From Deltaproteobacteria bacterium (GTDB taxonomy: Bacteria; Desulfobacterota; Desulfobacteria; Desulfobacterales; UBA11574): a stretch of 10,701 nt of DNA. This document shows, piece after piece, positions 1-6,353 of the stretch. Below the pieces are notes generated by a model. It was not told where the DNA came from and did not search any database. It saw nothing but the letters and a program-made list of their open reading frames with translations. Both the position numbers and the translations under genes were made by a program. The first letter of the stretch is position 1; each line of letters starts with the position of its first letter. The stretch lies in the NCBI GenBank assembly GCA_019313505.1, contig JAFDBA010000065.1:1-10701 (forward strand), read 5' to 3'.

Positions 1-588
1 TACTTTTTCGGTTATTAACGTAATCTGAGTTGTTATAAACACCGTAGCACTGCTGGACAAGATTACCAGTATGGGAGAAATTAGTATAATGGAAAGATAG
101 TCACCGAATTTTCTACCATAAGTGCGGGCCTTTTTTATCTCCCAGATATCATTAAATGAACGTTCGATGTTGCTTAATAATTTGATGACCGTCCAGAATA
201 GGAATACTATGCCTATACCGGCGATCATACCGCCTTTTGTGTTTTCTAAAAGTGAACGGGCAAAATCAACAACCCGCATCATTACCTCTTCCTGTCCGGG
301 AAATTTTTCAAAAAGTAGTTTTTCAAAAAGTTTTTGAAAGCCAAAGCCCTTTGCAATTCCGAAAGCCATGGCCACCACGGGAACGATGGAGAGTACAGAA
401 TAAAATGTAAGCGCCGATGCCTGTAATGAACATTTGTCTTGACCAAATCCACGGGTTGCCAAAAGAAGAATCCGGAGTTGTTTAATAAAAAAGGATTTCT
501 TTCGGGGGAGACTTTTTATTTTAATTCTCCAGATGTCGGTTTTGATAAAATTGATAATTTTCGATTTTACGGTGAGAATATCCGACAT
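1..588 (-). CDS. YihY/BrkB-family inner-membrane protein (partial, C-terminus off the left edge)
   Basis: Reading leftward from an ATG at 588-586 gives 196 open codons to the window edge; the stop is outside. An AGGAAGA ribosome binding site lies just upstream of the start. The protein has a basic, amphipathic N-terminus (about residues 1-50) and then hydrophobic segments at about 55-78 (ALTFYSVLSIVPVVAMAF), 118-138 and 165-190. The stretch IERSFNDIWEIKKART (about 141-156), between the second and third segments, is typical of the YihY/BrkB family (once misnamed ribonuclease BN). Family members have six membrane helices and about 280-420 residues, so roughly half is present. The biochemical role of the family is not settled. 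A small internal repeat, LFEK twice at about 87-94, sits in the first periplasmic loop. It follows the phosphoesterase gene by 60 bp on the same strand, so it is probably the last visible member of that operon. Family assignment is confident; function is not. Confidence 0.88.
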   Translation of the reverse strand, partial: MSDILTVKSKIINFIKTDIWRIKIKSLPRKKSFFIKQLRILLLATRGFGQDKCSLQASALTFYSVLSIVPVVAMAFGIAKGFGFQKLFEKLLFEKFPGQEEVMMRVVDFARSLLENTKGGMIAGIGIVFLFWTVIKLLSNIERSFNDIWEIKKARTYGRKFGDYLSIILISPILVILSSSATVFITTQITLITEKV

Positions 589-648
589 TTTGATCTTCCT
601 CTGTTTCTATGCCCTATGGTTTTCGTCCGGGCACCAGGTGTTTAAAAA

Positions 649-1374
649 TCATAAAAGCCGGTTGGCATGTTCCACGGGAAGGCCGGCCGCTATTATTTTG
701 TTGATAACCGAATGGATATCGTAGGGGATGAATTTTACTTCAATGCTGTAATTTAATGTGTCCAAGATAATGTATTTTGCGTTATTGTTACCGTCTCTTG
801 GCTGCCCTACGCTGCCGACATTGATAATATACCGGCTTTCCATGTTGAGGTTTATTAAGCTTTTATCAAGTGGTCTTTGGGTAGTAAATTGATTTTTATA
901 TTCGATGATTTTGAGCTTGTGTGTATGTCCTATAAAACAGATTCTTTCCTCCATTTGCTCAAAAGTAAGTTGCAGTTCATCATCTGAAACCTGAAACAGA
1001 TAGGTGGTTGCAGAATTTGGTGGAAAGCCGTGAACAAAACGGTATTTGTTAAAAGTCAAGGACGGCTTTAATCTTGAAATAAAATTAACCGTTTTTTCAG
1101 ACAACAATTCGACAGTCATTTGCAAAGACTTGCGGGCAACTGGATTAAAAGAGGATAGATAGTTTTGATTTATCACAGCCAGTTCATGATTGCCCATGAT
1201 AGACGGGATATTATGATCTTGGATTAATGTGACAACCTTGTTTGGTTCGGGACCATACCCGATGTTGTCACCAAGGCAAACTACGGTATCGATGTTAGAG
1301 TTTTCGATATCGATTAATACCTGTCTTAAAGCTTCCAGGTTAGAATGGATATCAGATATGACCGCAATCCTCAT
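649..1374 (-). CDS. Calcineurin-like metallophosphoesterase (YfcE/Metallophos_2 type)
   Basis: This is a 241-residue soluble protein with every metal-binding motif of the calcineurin-like phosphoesterase fold in order. D8 and H10 lie in SDIHSN, D36 in LGDNIGYGPEP, N62-H63 in GNHE, H115 in FVHG, and H150 and H152 in GHTH. The later INVGSVGQPRDGN (about 184-196) is characteristic of the small single-domain branch, which includes YfcE and MJ0936-like proteins. These enzymes hydrolyse phosphomono- or diesters using a two-metal centre, usually Mn, Ni or Fe. The physiological substrate here cannot be read from sequence. The length is normal for the family and no signal peptide is visible, so it is cytoplasmic. 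The start at 1374 puts the conserved SDIH motif at its usual place near the N-terminus, although no strong ribosome binding site precedes it. It lies 45 bp after the pilus-class ATPase and 60 bp before the YihY gene, and is probably cotranscribed with both. Confidence 0.93.
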   Translation of the reverse strand: MRIAVISDIHSNLEALRQVLIDIENSNIDTVVCLGDNIGYGPEPNKVVTLIQDHNIPSIMGNHELAVINQNYLSSFNPVARKSLQMTVELLSEKTVNFISRLKPSLTFNKYRFVHGFPPNSATTYLFQVSDDELQLTFEQMEERICFIGHTHKLKIIEYKNQFTTQRPLDKSLINLNMESRYIINVGSVGQPRDGNNNAKYIILDTLNYSIEVKFIPYDIHSVINKIIAAGLPVEHANRLL

Positions 1375-1419
1375 GATGGGTTTTTTAAAAGTCTTGCCTT
1401 GTTTAAGATAGGGCTTTGG

Positions 1420-3804
1420 CTAACTTACACAAACACGCTGTATCTCAGTTATATCGGTCAACCCTTCAAGCACCTTAACAATACCATCTTGTACCAGAGT
1501 GGTCATACCCTGATTGGATGCCTGGATAAAGAGTTCCTCGGGGGTTGCCTCTTTTTTGATCATTCTTTTTATTTCCTTTGTACCTTCCATGAGTTCATGT
1601 ATCCCGAGTCTTCCTTTATACCCGGTTTCGTAGCAATCATCACAACCTTCGGTTTGGTAAATGACTGTATCCGGCGTTAGCTCAAGCTCGGAGGAATCAA
1701 AATGCTCTTTGCCATAAAGCGTTTTAATAACATAAATATCTTCGTCTGAAGGGTGATATTTTTTTCTGCATTTATTACACAGTACCCTTGCCAGCCTTTG
1801 GGCCAGCACAGCTTGAAATGCATCGGAAAAATTAAGAGGATTAATCCCCATGTCCAGAAGTCGGGTAACGGTTTCAGGAGCATTATTGGTATGTAAAGTT
1901 GAAAATACCAGATGGCCGGTAAGGGATGCCTCAACCGCAATGGATGCAGTCTCTTTATCCCGCATTTCGCCGATCATAATTACATCGGGATCGGCCCTTA
2001 AAAACGCTCGCATAACTCTTGCAAAGTCAAGACCGATCTTGAACTGGCATTGGACTTGCCGCAGGCCGAGCTGTGTGATTTCAACCGGGTCTTCCGCCGT
2101 CCATATCTTAATTTCGGGTTTGTTAATATACCCGAGAGCTGAATGAAGGGTGGTGGTTTTTCCGGATCCTGTGGGCCCTACAACCAGAAAAAGGCCGGTG
2201 GGTTGGGAAATGACTTTTTTGACGGTTTTAAGATTTTTCTCATTTAATGCCACATCGTCAAGTTTCCTGGCGCCGGCTTCTTCCAGAATTCTCAATACAG
2301 CGTCTTCATACCCGCCGACAGTTGGAATTGTAGCAATTCGGAGCTCAAAAGGCTTGATCCCCTTGCGCTTAAATTTGATCTTGCCGTCCTGGGGGAGACG
2401 CTTTTCGGCAATATCAAGCCTACTCATAATCTTGACTCTTGACAGAATAGCTCTGGCATGGGTAATCGGCACCTGCAAAAAATCCTGGCAGACCCCGTCA
2501 ATTCTGAAGCGGATGTTGGCTGTCTTGCTCATGGGAGATGGTTCAATATGGATGTCTGAAACATTTTTTCTGTATGCCGAAATAAAAATCTGATCAACCA
2601 TTCGTACCACCTGGCTGGAAGATTCATCAAACTCTTCGACAATTTCGTCATCTTCATCTTCTTCAAAGTCGATGTCAGGCATGATGTCAAAACTATCAAC
2701 AACATCCTCCTCAGCAATGGTCCCGGTTTCATGCCTTTTATCAAAGAAGTATTTTATAATTTTTGCGATATCTTCTTTTATGCCGACAAAATAATTGATA
2801 TTGTTTGTATATATAAGGGCTGCTATGTGATCAGTTTTAATAAGGTCAGTAGGATCATCAATCAAAATATCGACAGTCCCGCTCGTCATTTCCCAATTCA
2901 GTGGAACCCAGCTATACTGTAAAAGAAAAGACCGTTTAAGTTTGGTTAAAAGTTCATAAGGTACTGGCATGTCAGGGCTAAAGGCTGTAAAAGGACAATT
3001 AAAAAACAATGAAAGGGATTTTCCAATCTTTTCTTTTTCTATCCTGTTCTGTTCCATAAGGACATATTCCACACTTCTTTTTGTTTTTTTGGATATTGCG
3101 AGGGCGTTTTGTAGCTGACTGGTGGTAACCAGTTTAGATTCGAGGAGGTAACTATATTTGGAATCATAAGTGCGACTGCTTTGGAGCAGTTCAGTCCGAG
3201 TTTGTATTCCTTCATATTCAGGATCGATATTCTTGACAGACTCGTAAAGTTCTATTGCAAGGTCTGCATGACCTTGTTTTTCCATTTCAGCACCAAGCTT
3301 GAACTTGATATCGGACTTTTCCTGGTCACTTAAATCTCTTTCTTTAATAAGTTGTTCAATATGGTTGATTACTCTGGATGGTGAATGGATTGCAAAAAGG
3401 CATTCTGACAAGTCTCCGATGATTTTTACAATAGGATAATCCTTGTCAAACAGTTTTGTATATTCCTCCACGGCTTCTCTAAAGAGGCCCAATTCCTTTA
3501 AAGACGAAGCGCTGGTGAGAATTGCATGAGCCGTTTCTTCAGAATCCAGGGTCTCTTTGAGATAGGAAATGTCCTGATCTGAGAGCGATGGAGCTTCTTT
3601 TTCGAGACGTTCGATTTCCTCTTTTAACAGGGCAATCTTTTCCTGGATGGTTTTCCCGATATCGGAATCAAGTTCAGTGGAGACAGAAAGTATTTCCTCA
3701 TATATTTCGAGGGATTCTGCAAACAATTCCTGGGATCTGTACGTCTCGGCTTCTCTTATTTTTAGATCAATGTCTATCTTTTCATTTTCATGAATATCAC
3801 CCAT
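1420..3804 (-). CDS. PilB/GspE-family secretion/pilus ATPase with N-terminal TPR-like region
   Basis: This 794-residue protein powers, by family, pilus extension or type II secretion from the cytoplasmic face. The C-terminal half is a complete AAA-like motor: Walker A GPTGSGKTT (543-551), Asp box TAEDPVE (569-575), Walker B DPDVIMIGEMRD (605-616), His box STLHTN (635-640), and a zinc-binding tetracysteine, C676/C679 with C721/C724. The middle N2 domain starts at about 395. Residues about 216-350 look like an MshEN domain, but the RLGxxL-type ligand motifs are poorly kept. A very acidic linker (EEDEDDEIVEEFDE, about 380-393) separates it from the motor. Residues 1-210 are predicted helical with TPR-like pieces (for example GLFREAVEEYTKLF and GHADLAIELYESV) and are an addition relative to ordinary PilB (about 560 residues). 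The start ATG follows GGAGG by 10 nt. No pilin, PilC, PilT or secretin gene is in the window, so a role in pili versus secretion is undecided. Confidence 0.93.
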   Translation of the reverse strand: MGDIHENEKIDIDLKIREAETYRSQELFAESLEIYEEILSVSTELDSDIGKTIQEKIALLKEEIERLEKEAPSLSDQDISYLKETLDSEETAHAILTSASSLKELGLFREAVEEYTKLFDKDYPIVKIIGDLSECLFAIHSPSRVINHIEQLIKERDLSDQEKSDIKFKLGAEMEKQGHADLAIELYESVKNIDPEYEGIQTRTELLQSSRTYDSKYSYLLESKLVTTSQLQNALAISKKTKRSVEYVLMEQNRIEKEKIGKSLSLFFNCPFTAFSPDMPVPYELLTKLKRSFLLQYSWVPLNWEMTSGTVDILIDDPTDLIKTDHIAALIYTNNINYFVGIKEDIAKIIKYFFDKRHETGTIAEEDVVDSFDIMPDIDFEEDEDDEIVEEFDESSSQVVRMVDQIFISAYRKNVSDIHIEPSPMSKTANIRFRIDGVCQDFLQVPITHARAILSRVKIMSRLDIAEKRLPQDGKIKFKRKGIKPFELRIATIPTVGGYEDAVLRILEEAGARKLDDVALNEKNLKTVKKVISQPTGLFLVVGPTGSGKTTTLHSALGYINKPEIKIWTAEDPVEITQLGLRQVQCQFKIGLDFARVMRAFLRADPDVIMIGEMRDKETASIAVEASLTGHLVFSTLHTNNAPETVTRLLDMGINPLNFSDAFQAVLAQRLARVLCNKCRKKYHPSDEDIYVIKTLYGKEHFDSSELELTPDTVIYQTEGCDDCYETGYKGRLGIHELMEGTKEIKRMIKKEATPEELFIQASNQGMTTLVQDGIVKVLEGLTDITEIQRVCVS

Positions 3805-3850
3805 TAGTTAAAAACCTCCGTCATCATTCAATAGACATCAGAAAGTTTGA

Positions 3851-3870
3851 AGTGATCTAAAGTGATCTAA
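3851..3870. repeat. Perfect tandem 10-bp direct repeat (AGTGATCTAA x2)
   Basis: Two identical copies of AGTGATCTAA abut each other, giving exactly one helical turn of spacing. They lie 47-66 bp upstream of the ATPase start codon and about 31 bp upstream of its ribosome binding site. The position and one-turn spacing would suit a regulator binding one face of the helix, or an element in the 5' leader. No regulator is identified and the repeat could be chance in AT-rich DNA. Confidence 0.55.
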
Positions 3871-3884
3871 AATGCCTAAAGTTT

Positions 3885-3921
3885 AACCCCGTTAAATGCT
3901 TTATCTTATTTAACCGGGGTT
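3885..3921. repeat. Inverted repeat (13-bp stem with one-base bulge) between the GTPase and ATPase genes
   Basis: The left arm AACCCCGTTAAAT (3885-3897) pairs with the right arm ATTTAACCGGGGTT (3908-3921). There is one unpaired C on the right and a 10-nt loop. It starts 87 nt past the stop of the leftward GTPase gene and about 80 nt before the ATPase start. Transcribed leftward it would form a stable hairpin, but it is followed by TAAACTTTAGG rather than a U-tract, so it is not a classical intrinsic terminator. It could be an attenuating or RNA-stabilising hairpin, a weak terminator, or a protein-binding palindrome. Confidence 0.6.
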
Positions 3922-4007
3922 GTGGAATTCTGTCACTTTTCCGGTTTGTTTGGGTTGGATTTTTATAAATAAAGCACTATTTTGTGTTCCTTGATCTGCA
4001 TGATAAC

Positions 4008-4610
4008 TTATAGTCTGTCCTGTAATGATGCTACCGTTAAAGATATTGCTTTTTTTACGGTTTCAACCACATTAAAGCCGGTTACGGTACTTGCCTCAAA
4101 AGAAGGTGCCACTAATTGACTGTTCAGGTCCTTTTCCAGTGTTTCATATGATAAAAGTGGGATGCCTTGTTCCTCCAGATCCCTTTTATTATACTGAAAG
4201 ACAAGGGGGGTCTGAAGAATATTTTTCCCAAATATAGCCAGATTTTCTTTTAGATCCTCCAGAGAATCAATATTCAATTGTTGTCTTAAAGCCATGGAGT
4301 CAGCCACAAAAACAACACCATCAACCCCTTTTAATACCAATTTTTTAGTGGCTTTGTATTGAACCTGACCAGGTATAGTATAAAGCTGAGCTCTGATTTT
4401 GTAACCTTTTACCCTACCGATTTCCAATGGTAAAGAATCATAAAACAGGGCGCTGTCTCCATTTGTATTTATCGATGTCAGCTTTCCTTTGATACGTTGT
4501 GCGAATTTATTGTATATATACTTTAGATTGCTTGTTTTTCCAGCTCGACCTGGGCCGTAATAAATTAATTTTACCTCAGCCTCCCTGTTTTCCGGGTTTA
4601 TTATTGCCAA
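4008..4610 (-). CDS. MglA-family small Ras-like GTPase (TTG start), switch I atypical
   Basis: This 200-residue GTPase lines up, from memory, almost without gaps with Myxococcus xanthus MglA, the cytoplasmic polarity switch for gliding and type IV pili. Shared features are INPENRE at the N-terminus, YYGPGRAGKTS (P-loop, 17-27), YIYNK, LYTIPGQV (MglA-type G3 with Thr in place of Asp, Q82 kept), KLVLKGVDGVVFVADS (90-105), QYNKRDL (G4, 139-145) and EAST (G5). The switch I segment differs: where MglA has Asp-Arg-Thr at 52-54, this protein has Asp-Ser-Ala, losing the reported catalytic Arg53 and the Mg/nucleotide-linked Thr54. The start is TTG at 4610-4608. It is fixed by AGAGGA seven bases upstream, an in-frame TAA 15 nt upstream, and the absence of any Met before about residue 106. 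No MglB-like Roadblock partner is adjacent. The gene precedes the pilus-class ATPase on the same strand, which suggests a shared process. Family is sure; it may be a paralogue rather than MglA itself. Confidence 0.93.
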   Translation of the reverse strand: MAIINPENREAEVKLIYYGPGRAGKTSNLKYIYNKFAQRIKGKLTSINTNGDSALFYDSLPLEIGRVKGYKIRAQLYTIPGQVQYKATKKLVLKGVDGVVFVADSMALRQQLNIDSLEDLKENLAIFGKNILQTPLVFQYNKRDLEEQGIPLLSYETLEKDLNSQLVAPSFEASTVTGFNVVETVKKAISLTVASLQDRL

Positions 4611-4617
4611 AATAGTT

Positions 4618-4623
4618 TCCTCT
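4618..4623 (-). promoter_or_regulatory. Ribosome binding site that supports the TTG start of the MglA-like gene
   Basis: On the minus strand AGAGGA ends seven bases before the TTG at 4610-4608. With the in-frame stop just upstream and no alternative ATG, this decides the unusual start codon. Confidence 0.7.
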
Positions 4624-4649
4624 TACAGTTAATCAATTCGCAGAACTTG

Positions 4650-4670
4650 GACTTTTTACGAGACCGTCAA
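4650..4670. repeat. Possible dispersed intergenic repeat unit
   Basis: The string ACTTTTTACGAGACCGTCAA (minus strand TTGACGGTCTCGTAAAAAGT) lies in the divergent intergenic region, 40-60 bp upstream of the GTPase start. From memory it resembles a short sequence of the TCGTAAAAAGTC type that recurs between genes in deltaproteobacterial genomes. Only one copy is in this window, so repetition cannot be shown here. Confidence 0.25.
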
Positions 4671-4772
4671 ATTTAATAAATAACACTTTCATTTTATTTT
4701 ATCAATAACAACTTGGCATACTTCTCATTAATGGAGTGAAGGCTCAAGTAAATATATTAAAAAAAATCATGA

Positions 4773-4801
4773 TTGACACAAGATTTTCATTCAAATATTT
4801 T
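4773..4801 (+). promoter_or_regulatory. Sigma70-type promoter for the transglutaminase-ABC operon
   Basis: A perfect -35 hexamer TTGACA (4773-4778) is followed after 17 bp by TATTTT (4796-4801), a 4/6 match to the -10 consensus. The surroundings are very AT-rich, with an A-run at 4759-4766 directly upstream that could act as an UP-like element. Transcription would begin near 4808, leaving a leader of about 60 nt. The TTG of this -35 box is also the first possible start codon of the downstream reading frame, and reading it as a promoter argues against that start. Confidence 0.55.
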
Positions 4802-4868
4802 ATTGACTAATATTAAATTTATTGTCATTTCGATACGATTCAGTGACTATACACTAAAGATGATCCCC

Positions 4869-6353
4869 ATGTCATTTAAAAGAATGAAGCCTTTTTGGAT
4901 TACCGCTTCCGTATTTGGACTTGTTTTTGCGGCGCTATTTTTTATCCGCCTGGATTTGTTTAGTAAATATTTATGCGAACCTTCAAATACGTCTTTTTCA
5001 TCCATAAAATCCCCTCTTGAGAGAGATACATGGATGAATATTTTGCAAAATGCTCGTAAAATTGGTGCAACACATACAGTTTTTATAAAAACAAGAAAAG
5101 GATTTATTCTAAAAGAAACCTTGTATATGCGCATCAACACCATGGGACTGGTACAGGATATAAACCTTAAAACGATCGGGAGGCTAAATACTGATTTTAC
5201 TCTATCTTCCTTTGATTTTGATATCAGTTCGGGACGTTTTGTTTTCTCAGCAAAAGGGGTGGTTTCTGGTAATGTACTTTCAATTGAAACACATAGCCTT
5301 GATTCCACAGATAATTTTGATATCGAAATTAAGGAAAGGTTATACATGGCTGCCGGCATAATGAATGCTGTGGATGCATCCGGAATAAAAGCCGGTGCCG
5401 AGTATACTTTTCAGGTTTTCGACCCGGCAACCATGTCCAGTGAACCTGTCAGGGTCAGGGTGATAGGAAATGAAGAGGTCCTGAGCATGGGGACCAGAAA
5501 AAAAGTCAAAAAAGTAGCAATGATGTTTAAAGGGCTAACCCAACTGGCCTGGGTTGGGGAAAATGGTGAAGTGGTTAAAGAAAAAGGGATGCTCGGAATC
5601 AGTCTCGAAAAAACGACACGTGACGATGCACTTTTTGGTCTTCCTGTTGAATCGAGTCAGGATCTTACAATTGTTGCTTCTGTCCCGTCAAATGTGCTTA
5701 TCAACAATGCCGGCAAGCTTGCAAGGATAGAAGTTGAAATAAGCGGCATAACATATGACCATCTTTGTCTCGACGGAGGAAGACAGTCTTTAAAAGGTAA
5801 TCTTCTTGTCATCAACAAGGAGTCCCTGCCCGATTTTTCAACTACTTATAACATAAACATATTAAAGAGGCCCCAAAGTAAATTTTTAGAATCCACTCCA
5901 TTTATTGAATCTGATCATCCAAAGATTCGTAATCTGGTAAAAAATATTGTTGCAACCGATGAAAAGCCTTTAAAAAAGACGATAAAACTGGTTGACTGGA
6001 TCAATAAAAATATTGAAAAGCGGCCAGTTCTTTCTCTGCCTGATGCTCTTGGCACTATCGAAAGCGGCGCAGGTGACTGTAATGAACATGCAGTACTTCT
6101 GGCTGCTCTTGCAAGGGCGGCGGGAATACCTGCTAAGATTGAGGCCGGTCTCGTCTATTTAAATGGACGGTTTTATTATCATGCATGGAATCTTCTTTAC
6201 CTTGGGGAGTGGATAACAGTGGACTCGCTTTTTGGACAAATTCCTGCAGACGTGACACACATACGGTTTTCAAGTGGAGAACTAAAACAACAGCTTGATT
6301 TAATGAGCATCATAGGGAAAATAAAATTAAAGATTATTAAACAAACAAAATGA
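4869..6353 (+). CDS. Membrane-anchored transglutaminase-like (papain-fold) protein
   Basis: From the ATG at 4869 this encodes 494 residues. A basic N-terminus and one hydrophobic segment (about 9-28, FWITASVFGLVFAALFFIRL) form a signal anchor, so the bulk should be outside the cytoplasm. The C-terminal region is a transglutaminase core with its full Cys-His-Asp triad: C404 in GAGDCNEHA, H438 in YYHAWN, D452 in TVDSLF. Bacterial members are more often peptidases or amidases than cross-linkers. The preceding 350 residues look beta-rich and are not recognised for certain; parts (about 165-250) are reminiscent of LolA/DUF3108-like half-barrels. The frame opens further upstream to a TTG at 4773, but that is a -35 box without a ribosome site. 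ATGs at 4860 and 4884 are alternatives, and 4869 has a weak AAAGA eight bases ahead. Its stop overlaps the ABC ATPase start (ATGA), so it probably works with that exporter. The substrate is unknown. Confidence 0.87.
   Translation: MSFKRMKPFWITASVFGLVFAALFFIRLDLFSKYLCEPSNTSFSSIKSPLERDTWMNILQNARKIGATHTVFIKTRKGFILKETLYMRINTMGLVQDINLKTIGRLNTDFTLSSFDFDISSGRFVFSAKGVVSGNVLSIETHSLDSTDNFDIEIKERLYMAAGIMNAVDASGIKAGAEYTFQVFDPATMSSEPVRVRVIGNEEVLSMGTRKKVKKVAMMFKGLTQLAWVGENGEVVKEKGMLGISLEKTTRDDALFGLPVESSQDLTIVASVPSNVLINNAGKLARIEVEISGITYDHLCLDGGRQSLKGNLLVINKESLPDFSTTYNINILKRPQSKFLESTPFIESDHPKIRNLVKNIVATDEKPLKKTIKLVDWINKNIEKRPVLSLPDALGTIESGAGDCNEHAVLLAALARAAGIPAKIEAGLVYLNGRFYYHAWNLLYLGEWITVDSLFGQIPADVTHIRFSSGELKQQLDLMSIIGKIKLKIIKQTK

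Noticed and set aside
122..337. Plus-strand open frame opposite the YihY gene
   Set aside because: It runs antisense to a convincing membrane-protein reading frame, has no ribosome site and resembles no protein family.
2150..2593. 147-codon plus-strand open frame opposite the ATPase gene
   Set aside because: It is the antisense shadow of the highly conserved PilB motor domain, whose motifs are all intact on the minus strand.
3885..3921. Inverted repeat read as an intrinsic terminator for the MglA-like gene
   Set aside because: The hairpin is not followed by a U-tract on the minus strand and lies 87 nt past the stop, so it is reported only as an inverted repeat.
4677..4705. Possible sigma70 promoter for the MglA-like gene on the minus strand (TTGATA, 17 bp, TATTTA)
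   Set aside because: The -10 matches only three of six positions in very AT-rich DNA, so it is not distinguishable from chance.
4690..4735. Possible sigma54 promoter (TTGGCATACTTC) on the plus strand
   Set aside because: The GG of the -24 element is present, but no GC follows at the required spacing, so the -12 element is missing.
4847..5359. 170-codon minus-strand open frame opposite the transglutaminase gene
   Set aside because: It overlaps the signal anchor and the beta-rich region of a well-supported gene and shows no recognisable domain.
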